This document shows, one piece after another, positions 11,727 to 24,480 of a stretch of DNA of 64,000 nucleotides. Numbering within the stretch: the stretch's first letter is position 1; each line of letters opens with the position of its first letter. This DNA comes from Nyssa sinensis (taxonomy: Eukaryota; Streptophyta; Magnoliopsida; Cornales; Nyssaceae), in assembly GCA_008638375.1 (NCBI GenBank), contig VIRR01000561.1:1-64000 (forward strand). Reading direction: 5' to 3'. Under the pieces are notes generated by a model. It was not told the origin of the DNA. It ran no database searches and saw only the letters and a list, made by a program, of their open reading frames with translations. The position numbers and the translations under genes were made by a program.

Positions 11727-12188
11727 TGTAATACCCCGACCCGAGAATGTCGGGTAATGTGACACGTTTTACGAGGTTATGGAAAAATTGGGAGAATAAT
11801 TAATTAAGTTAATATAATTAATTAATTAAATATAAGGAAGCTAATTTCTATTTAAATTACTAGAATAATGTGATGACACACACATTCACAAAGTGTATTG
11901 TGTGGAAGTACATGTATGAATATATGTGTCTACAAGTATATGCATGGAAGTTAAAAATAAATATTAAATAGATAATATAATAATGATAATAATAATAATA
12001 ATAATAATCATAATTAAAATACATGTATAAAGGTATAAAGGTGTGTACATGTATATTATATATATGTAATTGTAATTATGTGTATATATATATATAGATA
12101 TGATTATATATATATTGAGGGACATGCAAAGGTCCAATGTATACAAATGTGTGTGAGTGACCATTGTATATTACTATGTGTGAATTAT

Positions 12189-12224
<36 letters not shown>

Positions 12225-15200
12225 AATACAAGTCAAACACCACACACACAGACAACCGGCCACTCAATGGCTTGCCAAACAGTAGCAATTCAGACCCACT
12301 CATGAAGAAACCTGAAATTGGCTAACCCAATTAGAGGGGCAATAAGATTTGCCATGATTCACATCTCTATATACACATATGCATGGTGCTTGTACACACA
12401 CACAACCATCCGAGAGTGAGGGAGAGATTTAAGGAGATTCTAGGACGTTCAGAAGTGGGAAGCAAGGAGTAAAGGGGAGAGAAACAGTTTGGAACAAGGA
12501 AAACCCACAAAACACTTAAATTTCTCTCTCTAGAATTTCTATACGTATGAACTTTTTTAAGCTTTGATTTAGTGTATATAATGTTTAAAGCATGTTTAAA
12601 CAATGATAAGCATGAAAATTTCAACCTAAAACATCTTAGAAACATCAGCCGTACATAAGGCAGCCATTGAAGACCTTGCTTGAAGCAGGTCTAAACCGAC
12701 TTCCTCTAAACCTAATTTGGTTTATCAAGACTTCAAGTAGACCTCACGAGCATCCCAAAACACATGACCGCGATCAAAATTGTAAAGAAATGACCATGAG
12801 AAAGCGAGTTGCAGGTACGGGTTCCAAAACCCAAACCCAATAACTCACTGTTAAACCTACCATTGTGAATGAAAACTGAATCCCCATACCTTGAGGGTCA
12901 CACAGAACCAAACCATTCTAAAAATGGTGAAGAAACGAGCATGAACCGACAAGTTACAGCTTGGATTACCACGATTTAAATCGAGTCATTGAGCTGAATT
13001 CGAGTCCCAAAAACAATGTAGAAACATGTCTTAAGACATTAGGAATTGATTGGAAAAGAAAGTAGGAAAAATGGAGTGGTAAAATTGCACGAAATACCAC
13101 TGAAAAATATTAGGGTTTCGGATGAACAGTGTCGACCTTCATGGGGAAGACGACACTATTCGGGTCGGGTCGAACAACTGGTCGGTAACGAGTCCGGGTC
13201 AAATTCGGTTATGGGTTTATTTAAACGGTGACGTTTGGAGATTTAAAATTTAAAATTTTAAAACAGTTAAGGCTGACGTCATCATGACGTCAGCATTACG
13301 TTTTAAACCAACCAAACCGGATTGGTTCAATTAAAACCGGACCGGTTCACTTTAAATGTGACTGAGCCCACTGGTTTTCTTATTTATTTAAAACCAAATA
13401 AACCAAACCTTTTCTTAATTACGGTTTGACCCCAGAATTTCTCAAAATTGTACTGTGACCCAAGTTTTGGAAAATTTATGCAATTACACCCCTGGAAAAA
13501 TAATTAAATAATTAATTTAATTATTTAATAAATGAAAGAAAATTACTATTATGCCCTTGGGTCATAAATAGGGCAAATGAAGTCCAAATTAAACATATGA
13601 ATAGTGTATTTTTACTATTTTAAATATTCTGAAGCCAATAGTAGGGTCCGTTTTACGAGACAGAGTCCAAAAAATAAAGACACGTAAAGAGGTAAATGAC
13701 TAAAATAGCCCTTGACCAAAATTAACAAGTTATTAGTGTATTCTTACTATCTCGGACCTTTTGAGTCCAATGGTGAGGTCCACGACACGAGACAGGGTCC
13801 CAAAAAATAAAGACACGTAAAGGGGTAAAATGACCAAAATACCCTTGGTACCCCTAAAGCCAAAATGAAACCAGAGAAGGTCTAAATCGACTTCCTTTGA
13901 CATCCCGGACTCAATAATGAAGTCCAAATTATGAAACGAAGTACGAAAAATGTGACATGTAAAATGGTAAATGACCATTTTGCCCTTTTACATATAAAAG
14001 TCCGAATTAAATTCTAAGAAAGCCTAAACTGACTTTCTTCGACACTCCGAACTCAATGGTAGAGTCTATTCGACCAAAAGAAATGTCTAAAATAAAAAGA
14101 CATAAAATTTGATGAATAGCATCTGTCAGAGGACTATAAATTAAAGTAATGCCAAAGTACTAATCTACGGCATATACGAGGACATGAATTACGAAAAGAC
14201 ACGACAACACATCAACCTTAGAATAAAATTTCTAACTCATAAATTGATCTTAGGTAGTATTATGGAAACACAACCACCGAAGTTCACGATTATGAACAAG
14301 GCCCAGAGGGCTAAGGATCCAAAACAACAAGCCTTTATGCAAGAATTGTTACGACAGCAGAGAGTGATTGCCAGGTTCATCAAGATAGCCAAGGCGACGG
14401 AGGTCGTCTTGGTGAGACCATTCATTCATAAATCACCCACCAAGGCAATGGTAACCAAGGCTAAGAAAAAGAAAGAGGAAGAAAAGAAAAGGAAAGAGAA
14501 GGAAAAAGAAAACACCGAAACTTTAAACGAGTGGGTCAAAAGGTAATGCGTGTTTCTTACTCATTATATACGATACCACTATAAGATAAGTTGTAGTGGA
14601 CTCATGTAGTAAAGGAAAAAAAGTTAAGTTTTAGTTGATTAATTTACGAGTCTTTTTCTAAATTGTTTTAGGATAAGAGCAGAAAAGGCAAGACGCCTCA
14701 GTAGGGTCTGCGATATATGAGGTGAGTAACCCTGTGTTTGAAGTGGAGATTTAACTCCATATATTTGAAGAAGTTTTAAGTTCAAGTCATGTGAAGCATT
14801 TGAATATCAAATTCAGTTTTTGATTCCTGTTTTTAAATTGTTCTGATGTGACATGCTGGTTAAATGTTTTATATTCAATTCTTTTCTTGGAAATATTTAG
14901 CATGTCCGGTTAAAAATGTAAATTTCTTTTAAATGTTCTGAATTAGATTATTTCAAGTATTGAAGCACTATCGCAGAAATTTTATATTTCATGTTTTCAA
15001 TATTCATGAAAAGCCTCTATTGAAGTAGCCATGTGATAAATGTTTTATAAGATAAACGGTACTAAGTACCACCCCCTACGATGGTTGAAATCCTTCGGGA
15101 TTCAACAGTACATGCCCGGTAGCAGGATCTAATCCCCCAGGCAATTATCATTGACAGTATTAGCAGTAAAATGGGAGTCTGATTCAAAACAGATTCCACC

Positions 15201-16026
15201 TAATTAAAGAGAAAAGATGACAAATGTTTTTGGAAATGGAAGCAGGTTTTACCCCCATTTTCCTATACATGTTTATAAGTTTTGAAGTAACGCTTTTGGA
15301 AATGGAAGTAGGTTTTACCCCCATTTGTTATACTTGTATGTATGCTTTTAAATTGCATATACTCTATTTGAAGAATTGTGTATTTAGCTTGAATACTTTA
15401 AATGTTTCAAAGCTATCTATTTTGAGAATACATATACTCTGTGTTCTAAAATGTACGAGCAATTGGTAGTGAGTATTTTATAAACTCTCATGTGCTAAAC
15501 CACTACCAGTTGAAAACCCCATGACGAATGCAGGAATTACTCACAAGCTTAAATTAGCTTACCCGAATTTTTATCCGCCCCCTTTCAGGTGACCGATAGC
15601 AGTCCTGGCTGATGGGAATGATGATTAGAGTTTTGCCCATTTTGAGCAAGGGCATGAACAACTAAGTGTAGGACGAGTAGTTTTCTTTTTGGGAGACATT
15701 ATGAAATTTAGCTAGTTATTTGGGCAGAAAATAATTGATGTTATGTAACTAAGTCCCGAGGGACAACTAGACATGGATTTGTATGAAGGCTTTAAGTTTT
15801 TATTATGCTCTGATTTTATATTTATGTGTACCGCTATGAAGAGCGGCAGTACCGGACGGATGTGCAATTTTAAAATAAGAAAAAAAAAGGGTTTTCACGC
15901 TTCCGCAACCACATGTAGCACGTCCATCCGATACCGCTGCTCATGAGAGCCTTGCCCGAGGCCCCCGGGCCTAAGGGCGGCGGTCGCGATGCGAAATTCG
16001 CAGAGGGTGGGTTTCGGGTCGTGACA
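11727..16026. mobile_element. 4.3-kb solo LTR with perfect 5-bp target duplication
   Basis: The element begins TGTAATACCCCGACCCG and ends GGGTTTCGGGTCGTGACA. It is flanked by TCAAC on both sides (11722-11726 and 16027-16031). The two ends are also partly inverse complements. Internally there is an AAT run (about 11975-12010), a TA run (about 12192-12220), and modules of about 150 bp related to those in the LTR at 1059-3937 (near 13600, 13735, 13880 and 14020). No gag or pol domain occurs, so it is a solo LTR, probably of a long-LTR Ty3/Gypsy chromovirus such as Tekay/Del (inference). A lysine- and glutamate-rich 120-codon frame at 14184-14546 has no recognisable family. Confidence 0.85.
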
Positions 16027-16031
16027 TCAAC

Positions 16032-16798
16032 AATTTAAAAATAAATTTAATTTTGAGAAATTAGAAGTAAGTTTCAATTGAGTTGTTTTATACACTGTAT
16101 TACAATTAACCTATTATCATGTTATAATTATCTTGGATGTTTGAGTCTTTACGATCACTTGTCAGGACCGAGGTCTAATTCGAGATAGCAGTTTCTACAA
16201 ACATGACTTAGGTTCAAAGATCAGCACATGCACGCGCATACAACTAGGTAGAAGTCCCTCTCCTCCCATCATTATACTAAAATAAAATTTCCATGATGGA
16301 TTTCTATGGTCAAAGTTGTCGGATAGATTATAAAATGCATGTTAATTAAAATATAATGATATGAGCAAAACTTCCTTAATTCAAAAAAATATATATATTA
16401 AGAGTTTTTAAAACCTCAAGTTGAACATTATATTTATTTTTCATGAAAAACCAAATTAAATATTATTCAAAAGTTGCATATAATCCAATTTTTTTCAACC
16501 TATTGCAGCCCCTATTTGACTATTAAAGTTAAATTTAGATGATAAACATGGAAAATAATATAGCTATTGATTCTTGGTATATTTTTCTATTTGTGTACAT
16601 TGTTGCTGCTCTATTACCATCACAAGTGTTCATTTGCTACAGAATACATTTTGGGGAGAAATCCTTGGTGTAGTAATCTTGGTCGATGATAATTCTATTC
16701 TAAATTCAGCCTCTTAAGTCAAGCCCATCAAAGTCTTTGCAATATGTGTTGAATCTGTAGATGGACAAATAACTATTGACAAAGGACAAGGAAAATCA
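16032..16798. other. AT-rich spacer, no gene recognised
   Basis: This is AT-rich sequence between the solo LTR and the open frame at 16799. No repeat or coding family is identified. Confidence 0.3.
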
Positions 16799-17119
16799 AT
16801 GAAAGTTATGGAAAGTATGGATCCTACGGTTTATTATGATCTTTTTACAAATCAATTTGGTGATGAAAAGCATTCTGCTATACTTGGAATCATTTATCAG
16901 CAGAGAATAATTTGGAATATGCCTCCAAATGAAAATATCTTATATGGAATGGGTATATTGTATAGGTTTGAGTGGATGATCTCTAGAATACTTAAAAGAG
17001 AGGTCAATCTTTATGCAATGAAAAGTCAAAACCTAATCACATCAAACACACATGCATTCCCATTAGTTATAAAAAAAAGAGTAGTAATGTTCTTTGCTTT
17101 GCTCATGTTGAATCTCTAG
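16799..17119 (+). CDS. Unrecognised ORF, 106 codons, possibly a gene fragment
   Basis: The frame opens MKVMESMDPTVYYDLF and has mixed, protein-like composition with several aromatic residues. It is also open for some codons upstream of the first Met (VDGQITIDKGQGKS). I recognise no domain, signal peptide or membrane segment. It stops 13 bases before the left LTR of the Tat element, so the insertion may have cut an older gene or repeat here. I found no continuation beyond 34468. It may be transposon debris; a function cannot be assigned. Confidence 0.2.
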   Translation: MKVMESMDPTVYYDLFTNQFGDEKHSAILGIIYQQRIIWNMPPNENILYGMGILYRFEWMISRILKREVNLYAMKSQNLITSNTHAFPLVIKKRVVMFFALLMLNL

Positions 17120-17132
17120 TCAATGCACCTAA

Positions 17133-17725
17133 TGTTGCACTGTCTAGTCAGTGGGGCTCCGTTCTTCGTCGTCTGTTAAACACTCAAAGAATAGGATTAG
17201 AGGGCCACTGGGTGGCTCTGGTGGTAGCCACTCCGATGATAAAGTTAGTAAAATTGAAAGAAAAACTGTAATTAAATGTAATTAAGAAAGCATAATTGAA
17301 AAGTGCACCTTAGGGTTCAATTTTTAGACTGCGGGTCTCCCAAGTTGAGTAGGATTTGGAGTCGCAAAAATAAGGATTTGATTAATATCTGAAGATGGCA
17401 GGTATCATGTTGACCTCTGCCCCTTGTAGAAATAAGGATAGAAAGAAATCCAAGAATGGCAGTTTCCTTATCGCGTTTTGCTTCCCTATCTCCAGGTCGG
17501 TAGGGCATACAAGGCGGTGACTAGCTCAGGACCCCTTTATGCGTGTGCTCAGTATCTCCTATTTTGAAGGTGAGACCAGAAGTTATGTGGGACTTCGAGG
17601 AAGGAGGCTCTGAACTCTGTATGTTTGTCTGTTCTGAATGGAAAAACCTTGGTTGGTCTGTATGCATAGGTGCACTGCTTGTGCCGTGTCATGTGGGGAC
17701 TGGTCTGTCGTTTTGTGGTATATCA
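17133..17725 (-). repeat. Tat 3' LTR (593 bp)
   Basis: It aligns with 33874-34468 from TGTTGCACT to GTATATCA. Read in element orientation it starts TGATATACC and ends AGTGCAACA. The purine-rich GTGGGGGAATAAC (complement of 17726-17738) lies just outside and is the expected polypurine tract. Confidence 0.85.
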
Positions 17726-17940
17726 GTTATTCCCCCACGAGTCTTAGTTTAGTGCACCGCTTGATTGAGGCTGAGGGTTTTTGAAGGGTCACGTGTTATG
17801 CCTACGCGTCATGCTGCTTCACTTTCTATGATGATCGTTGATATGGCTTTTATTACGCTGGCCATCATTTGGGCTTTCGAGGCCATCATTCCTCCAACTG
17901 TCGCGATGGTTCGGAGTAATGGGCCCCCATTATTTAGCCC

Positions 17941-17950
17941 TTTATAAAAG
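17941..17950 (+). promoter_or_regulatory. TATA box for the Tat antisense gene
   Basis: TTTATAAAAG sits about 215 bp upstream of the plus-strand ATG at 18164. It lies inside the element but outside the LTR, so the antisense gene appears to have its own promoter. Transcription is inferred, not shown. Confidence 0.5.
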
Positions 17951-18163
17951 GGAAAAACAGGGGATGCGTACGCCCTTCCCCCTTCATCATTTCCATTGCT
18001 TCAAAAAGGTACTCCGTCGTATAACAGAGTGAAAAATGAGTGAAGAGATCGTCACCGTGAGAAAAAAAATTTCTCCGATCAAGTCTCAAGTTCGGTTCAT
18101 CTTTAACCCTTCTATTTGTTCTTCTTCTCCTTTTTCCTTCTCCATTTTCCCTCTGTTCTCATA

Positions 18164-20220
18164 ATGTCTGCCTCCGATGCCATGTCAGGCATAGGTTATG
18201 GCATAGGAAGCTCTTCTAAGATGACTGTGCCATCTCAAATTCATGTTATAGGCAGTAATTCCTCCTGGGATGCTAAAAATAGGATAGTTGAATACCCTTC
18301 TCCTAGTCCCGAACTTAGGATTGTAGATGCATTCATCGAGCTTAGAAATGTAACGGGGGAAACCTCTAGTAGGCCATCCCAAAGGGAGAAGGGAGAAAGT
18401 GCCATTACTCAGGACATGCTAGTTGCTCTGAGGGCTACTTTCAATTTCCCCTAAAATGTAACTTGTAAAGCACCTGGATCCTTGGATCGCCCTACTGACA
18501 TCGATTAAGGAAAAATTTGTGCCTATCTTGAGCGGTTTGAGATGGGGCTCAGGTTCCCTCTTTTCCCTTAGTTAGAGAATTTTTTAAGTGGTTCAACACC
18601 TGTCCTGCCGACCTTAACATCAATAGTTGGAGGCATCTATTAGGATTTATAGCTTTAGGGCATCTGAATGGAGTCGAGGTAGATATCGAGCTGATTAGTA
18701 GTAACATGGATCTGAAGTTTCTAAGGTTAGAGGTCTTATTTTATATGTCCTTTGACAAGGGGTTCAGACCCCTCTCTTCAGTACTCACTTCTAACAAGAC
18801 TTGGAAGAAGTGGTACTTCTTCATGAGAGTTAGAAGACTATGAAGGCCAAACCTCGACTTTCCCCTAGAGTACCAGGATTAAGGGTGAAACCCCCTCTTG
18901 ATATATTCTTGCTTCTGTTTTTGCTTAAACTCATGCTATTGTCTGATTTTTTTGCTTTGTGTCTTCTATGTAGATAAAAGGGCTTGGAAGAGGTCAATTT
19001 TCACTGTTGACCTTCAAGACAAGTAACGGTGGCTCTTTCAGACCAACAACCGTGCCCACACTGCCATTCTCTCTCCCTAGCATCTGATGGAGGCTGGGTT
19101 GACAAAAAGTAGGGTTGGCAATCTGAAGACGTCATTGATGTCCAACTGGGCGCCAGGGAAAAAAAAAAGGACGGTGGGGGAGACTTCTTCCCCCTACCGA
19201 ATAGCCTCTTCAGGTAAAGAGAAGAAGGCTCCTCTCTACTTCCCCAGATCGAACAGCGTTTAAGAATATGAGGGAGTCTCCTACTCCTGAGCCTACCCTT
19301 CCCCCTTCCCCTACAGTTCCTACTAAGAAAAGGGAAAATGGAAAGGTTGCTCCTGCTGTTGTTGTGCCTGATGACTCTGACTACTTAGCAGCAAAGAAGG
19401 CTTTTGACAAGTTTTGGGCTTCAGGCCCAAGAAAATATAAAGGTCTGAAGGCGTAGAAGATCGCTAAGGGGCTTCTAACCTTCCAACTGAAGGTAACTTA
19501 AAACTCATTCCCTGATTTCTTCTTTCTTTTTTATGTTCTAAAGCTTCATCCATTCTGACCTGCTTGTTTTCTTATCTTCAGACTATGCATGGCATTGTTG
19601 CCATTGCAGAGTCCTCGGTGGATTCGGAGTTGATTGATAATTTCCAATCCGAGCTGGATGAGGCCAGGCTACTACTGGGGACAACCCAGTCCACTATCTC
19701 TACAGCCGAGGAGAAGTTGAATGAGGCTGCGAACTCTTACTCCATCTTAGAGTCTGAACGGGATTCCCTTGCGCTGAAGTTGGAAGATCTTCAAAAGAGG
19801 TTTAAAGACTTCCAATTTGCCTCCCTCAAGAAAATTCAAGACGTTGTCAATTCTGCCAAAGCTCAAATCGAGGCTGACATGAAGACTGAGGTCGAGGATA
19901 TGAGTGGAGAGCTAATTAAGCATGGGTACCATACCTTCAAAGCCAAGCTCCTCGTAAAGTACCCAAACCTTGATCTATCTGGGATTGACGACATTGAAGT
20001 CCCTCCTGGTGAGATCAGGGTGCGGGACGATGATGATGAGGTAGTACCTCCCAACCTTCCCCTTGCTGACGCAGTAGAGCAAGTTGATATAGATGTAGTG
20101 TGTTGAATTTAAGGAGAACGAAAAAGAAGAACAAGAAGAAGAGACTGATCTTGCTATGGTGTAGATCGAGTTATCCCTCATTTATGATGCTCCAGAGACT
20201 TCCGGACCAGCAGTAGACTA
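18164..20220 (+). pseudogene. Tat antisense ORF (putative gypsy-type transposon protein, PF04195-like), broken
   Basis: Plus-strand gene inside a minus-strand element. It starts MSASDAMSGIG at 18164. A block at about 18530-18840 contains MGLRFPLFP, INSWRHLLGF and KTWKKWYFFMR, which resembles the plant domain PF04195. A proline-rich linker lies at 19268-19456. After a likely intron (19493-19581, GT..TTCAG) comes a coiled-coil-like segment (about 19582-19900, heptad-rich, many Glu/Leu). An acidic tail follows, ending at 20220 after a frameshift near 20104. Stops at 18452-18454 and near 18506, plus a frameshift near 18570, break the N-terminal half. A second intron may end near 18973 (CTATGTAG). 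The function of these proteins is unknown; intact ones may help or control the element. Confidence 0.65.
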
Positions 20221-20870
20221 GGAAATTTTGTGTTTTGTTTTATTTCCTTATAACTTTCCCAAGTTTGGGCTAATTACCAATGAAATTGACTTCTTCATAA
20301 CTCTTGTGTATTGCTTTTATATTCAAAGCATTGTTGGTCAATAGAATCTCCAAAGTAGTCATACTTGTAAGATTCTATAAATGTTGATATGTTGATTGTC
20401 ATGGTGTACCAATCTTTCACGCTTTGCAATGAACTTCAGTATTTTAAACAAGTCTTGATTTCACAGCTTTGTAAAACTTTAAGTTTGATCCTCATAACTT
20501 GTAATTAAACCAAGTATGGACTAATAATTGACTTCTGAGCAGAATAACTTGTGATTGGATCAGATGCAGATCTTTAGAACTTGCAATTGAATCAAGAGCT
20601 TCACCACTTGTAATTAAATCAAGTATAGAGACTTTGAATCTGAATTGAAATCTTTGACATCTTGTAATCAAGTATTGACCTCCAAGTGTAACAACAGAAC
20701 CAACACTTCATAATTAAAGCTGGTGATGATCTTTGAAAGTCGTGATTGAACCAAGACTTTTAATAGAGGCCTTCAGAACTTAAGACTATAGCTTATAGTT
20801 AGATCAAGTTCTAGCCCTATAAGAAATGATAAACTGTGACAGGTTGAATAGCCAGTGCCTCTAGCATTTT
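20221..20870. repeat. Tat 3' region with degenerate short repeats
   Basis: Variants of the motif AACTTGTAATTAAATCAAG recur irregularly, spaced about 30-50 bp, between about 20495 and 20700. There is no coding capacity. The stretch leads into the cleaner 117-bp array that follows. Confidence 0.5.
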
Positions 20871-20879
20871 GATTGCTCT

Positions 20880-21240
20880 TCTGAATGAAGAATGGACCAA
20901 GCCTAAAGCTCTTGTAACGGATATAAGGCCTTCAGGGATCGTTGAGATGGACCAGACTCGTAACACTTGTAATGGTTGCAAGGTTTTTAGGGGGTCTGTT
21001 CATTGAAAAATGACTAAGCCTTCAGTGCTTGTAACAGATACAAGGCCTTTAGGGGGTCTTTGAAATAGACCAGACCTATAACACTTGCAATGGTTGCAAG
21101 GTTTTTAGGGGTCTGTTCATTGAAAAGGGACCAAGCCTTCAGTGCTTGTAATGGATAAAAGGCCTTCAGGGGTCTTTGAGATGGACCAGACCTGTAACAT
21201 TTGCAATGGTTGCAAGGTTTTTAGGGGTATGTTCATTAAA
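20880..21240. repeat. Three-copy tandem array, about 117-bp unit, in the Tat 3' region
   Basis: The marker AATGGTTGCAAGGTTTTTAG occurs at 20971, 21089 and 21205, giving spacings of 118 and 116. Each unit also carries an ATGGACCAGAC-like box and a CCAAGCCTTCAGTGCTTGTAA-like box. Tat elements are known to carry such variable tandem repeats downstream of pol, which can seed satellite DNA. Confidence 0.8.
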
Positions 21241-21259
21241 AAAAAAAAAAGGCACTGAA

Positions 21260-22260
21260 AAGTAGAAAAAGAGTTTACCCAAGCTTCCCAGTTACATCTT
21301 CCAACCAATATGTCGTGGGCTTGACGACATTGGTCACCTTGTAAGGCCCTTCCCAATTAGGGGAGAATTTCCTTATGGTGGGATCCTTAGTATTTGGGAA
21401 CACTCTCCTTAGGACGAGGTCCCCGACCTAGAAATGGATAGGTCTTAGCCCTGGGCTAAAGTTCTTGGCCATTCTTTGTTGGTAGGTTTCAGTCCTGATT
21501 CGGGGTTGTTCACATTTCTCCTCAAGCAGATCTAAGTTTTCTGTAAGATGGTGGTCGTTGGCTTCATGGTCAAAGGCATCCATCCTCAAGGTTGGCATGC
21601 TAATTTCGACAAGAATAATTGCCTCTAAACCGTATGCAAGTGAGAACGGTGTCCCTGCAGTTGGTGTTCTTTTGGTAGTACGGTAGGCCCAAAGCACTCT
21701 AGGGAGTTCCTCAACCCATCTTCCCTTAGCGTCTTCCAACCTCTTCTTTATGGCATCAAGAATTGTACGGTTGGTGACCTCGACTTGCCCATTAGCTTGG
21801 GGATTCCCCGATGAGGAGAAGTGATGACTGATGTGCAGGTCTTCATAGAACTTCTTGAACACCTTTAATTTTAACAAACTGCGTACCATTATCTAAGATG
21901 ATGATACGAGGTATGCCAAACTTGCCGACTCTGTTCTTCCATATAAAGTTCTTCACCTCCACTACTATGATGCGAGTTAGAGGCTCGACTTCTGCCTACT
22001 TGGAGAAGTAATCAATGGCAACTAACAGATACCTTCTGTTTAGAGAGGCTTTTGGTAATGGCCCTACGATGTCCATCCCCTACTAAGCAAAAGGCCAAGG
22101 GCTGGTGATAGGGATGAGCTCTTGGTGGGGTTGGTGCTGATATGAAACAAATTGTTGGCACTTATCGCACTTCTGGACATACTCTTTGGCCTATTTTAGC
22201 ATGCTGGGCCAATGTAGCCCTGAGTCAGAGCTCAGTGGGCTATAGTTCTACCACTATTAT
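21260..22260 (-). pseudogene. Tat integrase, degenerate
   Basis: On the minus strand the integrase core appears in order: GMDIVGPLP near 22070 (first catalytic Asp), AIDYFSK followed by a stop where Trp is expected near 22000, ILDNGTQF near 21900 (second Asp), and the open block 21889-21428 with GNPQANGQVEVTNR (catalytic Glu) and PRVLWAYRTT. A C-terminal GPYKVTNVV block ends near 21270. The enzyme would insert the DNA copy into the host chromosome. Stops and frame breaks between the blocks make it inactive. Confidence 0.82.
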
Positions 22261-22759
22261 GGTTTTCACAGATTTCTTTGTATATCTCAGCTAGGACATA
22301 TTGAGAATCCTCTAGAGACAGGCACTACAAGAGGGGCTGCGTATAAGATCTTTGGTAGAGCTTCCCATTTAAGATTAGGTACCAAGCCGCCTTGATTCGA
22401 ATCCTTAAGGCCTGGTTTTTATCCTCTGGGAGCGATCTTTCTTTTATGTACTGGATGATATGAGTCATCTAGTTCTGGGTTTGTTCTGAAACCTGGGAGG
22501 ATTGTACCTCTCCGACGCTTGGCTTTAGCTAGTAAGAGACTCTCATAGTTGAATCTTTTTCTGATTTGAGATGGGAAGCCATATTTTTCAAAGCATCAAT
22601 CCTAGAGTTCTAACCCCTTTCAAGTTTTTGAATGGTGAACTTATGGAAAAAGTGCTTCAATGATCCCACAAGTTCTGAATATCGGATCATTATGTCATCC
22701 TTGGTGGAGAATTCTGCCAAGACATGGCTTACCACAAGTTGGGAGTCAAAGAATGCTTC

Positions 22760-24480
22760 GAGACTCTAGGCTTCGCATTCTAGGGCCAGTTTCATCCCAA
22801 AGATGAGGGCTTCATACTTAGCTTCGTTGTTAGAGGCTTTAAACCCCAAACTAACCACCTTCTCAGTTATAAGCCCGTCGAGGGACTGAAGTACTATGCT
22901 GATGCCCGAACCTTTGTCGACGGATGATCTGTCGATATAGAGTTGCCATACAGAGGTGTCCATATTGGCTTCTACTTTACGGTGTAGTGGTGGAGTGAAT
23001 TTAGCAACAAAATCTTCTAGTGTTTGCCCTTTGATTAAGGTCCATAATACGTAGGATATATCAAACTCCCCCAACTCCACAGACCACTTAACCAGTCGTC
23101 TTGAGACTTCAGGTTTGTGCAATACTAACTTTAGAGGATACGCAGTAGGGACCTCAATAGGATGCGCCTGAAAATAGGGCCTGAGCTTCCGAGCAGAGGT
23201 TATTAGAGCAAAGGACAATTTCTTGATCTCTGAGTACCTTGTCTCGGTGTCTAGGAGTGCCTTACTTACTTATAAAATAGGCCTTTGAATTTCTTTGTCT
23301 TGTCTGATCATTGCAGAGCTGATGGCGTTTACTAAAACTGCAAGATATAGGAGCAATTTTTCTCCTTGGACTGGCTCTGAAAGGAGCTCGACGGACGCCA
23401 GATACTGCTTCAATTCTTAAAAGGCTTTTTCACACTCTAGGGTCCATCCTAAGGCCTTACTCCCCCTTAAGGCTTTAAAGAACGGAACACATTGATCGGT
23501 AGACTTGGAGATGAATCGGTTCAGAGCTACAATTCTTCCGTTCAAGCCTTGAATTTCTTTCTTTGTCTTCGGTGACTCTAGTTCAATTAAGGCTTTTATC
23601 TGCGTGGGATCTACTTTGATGCCCCTTTAAAGAACCAAAAAACCCAAGAACTTTCCTTTAGTTACCCTGAAGGTACACTTTAAGGGATTCAATTTCATCC
23701 TATGTTGCCTCATGATGTTAAATGCCTGGTTCAGATGCTGGATGTGGCCATTTTTGTTGTAGGCTTTTTACCAGCATGTCATCTATATAGACTTCCATCG
23801 TGTCACCGATCAGAGGGCCGAACATTCTGTTTACTAAACGTTGATACGTAGCTCCAGCATTCTTCGAACCGAACGACATCACTCTATAGCAATAGAGACC
23901 TCGTTCGGATATGAAGGCTGTCTTTTCTTGGTTTGGGAGGTACATCTGAATATGATTATATCCAAATTAAGCATCCATAAAGCTCATGAGTTTGTGCCCA
24001 GCAGTCGCATCAACTAGCTGGTCAATCCTTAGAAGGCGAAAACTGTCTTTAGGGTAAGCTTTGTTGAGGTTTGTGTAGTCAACGCAAACCCTCCACTTGT
24101 CATTCTTCTTCTTAGCAAGGACAGTGTTGCCGAGCCATTCTAGGTAGAACACATCTTTTATCATTTTGGCATCCAGTAGCCTTTAGACTTCTTTGTTGAT
24201 GATCTTGTGGCGTTCTGGAGCGAACGTCCTTCTCTTTTGCCTCACAGGAGGGTGATCTGGGTCGATCATCAACTTGTGGGAGATAAGGTTAGGGTCTTTC
24301 CCTTCCATATCATTGGTTTCCCAAGCGAACACCGACAGGTTATTCTTCAGAAATCCCACTATTTCTCTTTGCTAGGAGGGGGATAGATTTAAACCAATCT
24401 GCAAATATCGTCCTTCCCCTTTAGTGATGACGAGCACCTTGATAGGATCTTCCACTGGCTTGGCCCTGCTATCCCTTCCC
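22760..24480 (-). pseudogene. Tat reverse transcriptase-RNase H, degenerate
   Basis: RT motifs run from about 24164: WRVCVDYTNLNKAYPKDSF, then SFMDA followed by a TAA stop at 23967-23969, then the catalytic VYIDDMLVKS box with YIDD at about 23789-23778. RNase H follows at 23218-22766, with VWQLYIDRSS (first catalytic Asp region) and NNEAKYEALI. These enzymes copy the element's RNA into DNA. Frames break between RT and RNase H (about 23220-23715), so no single protein can be made. The flanking connection region at 24170-24480 is also damaged. Confidence 0.85.

Noticed and set aside
14184..14546. 120-codon Lys/Glu-rich frame in the 4.3-kb LTR as a gene
   Set aside because: It lies inside a solo LTR, has low-complexity content and no recognisable domain. 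Kept only as a note.
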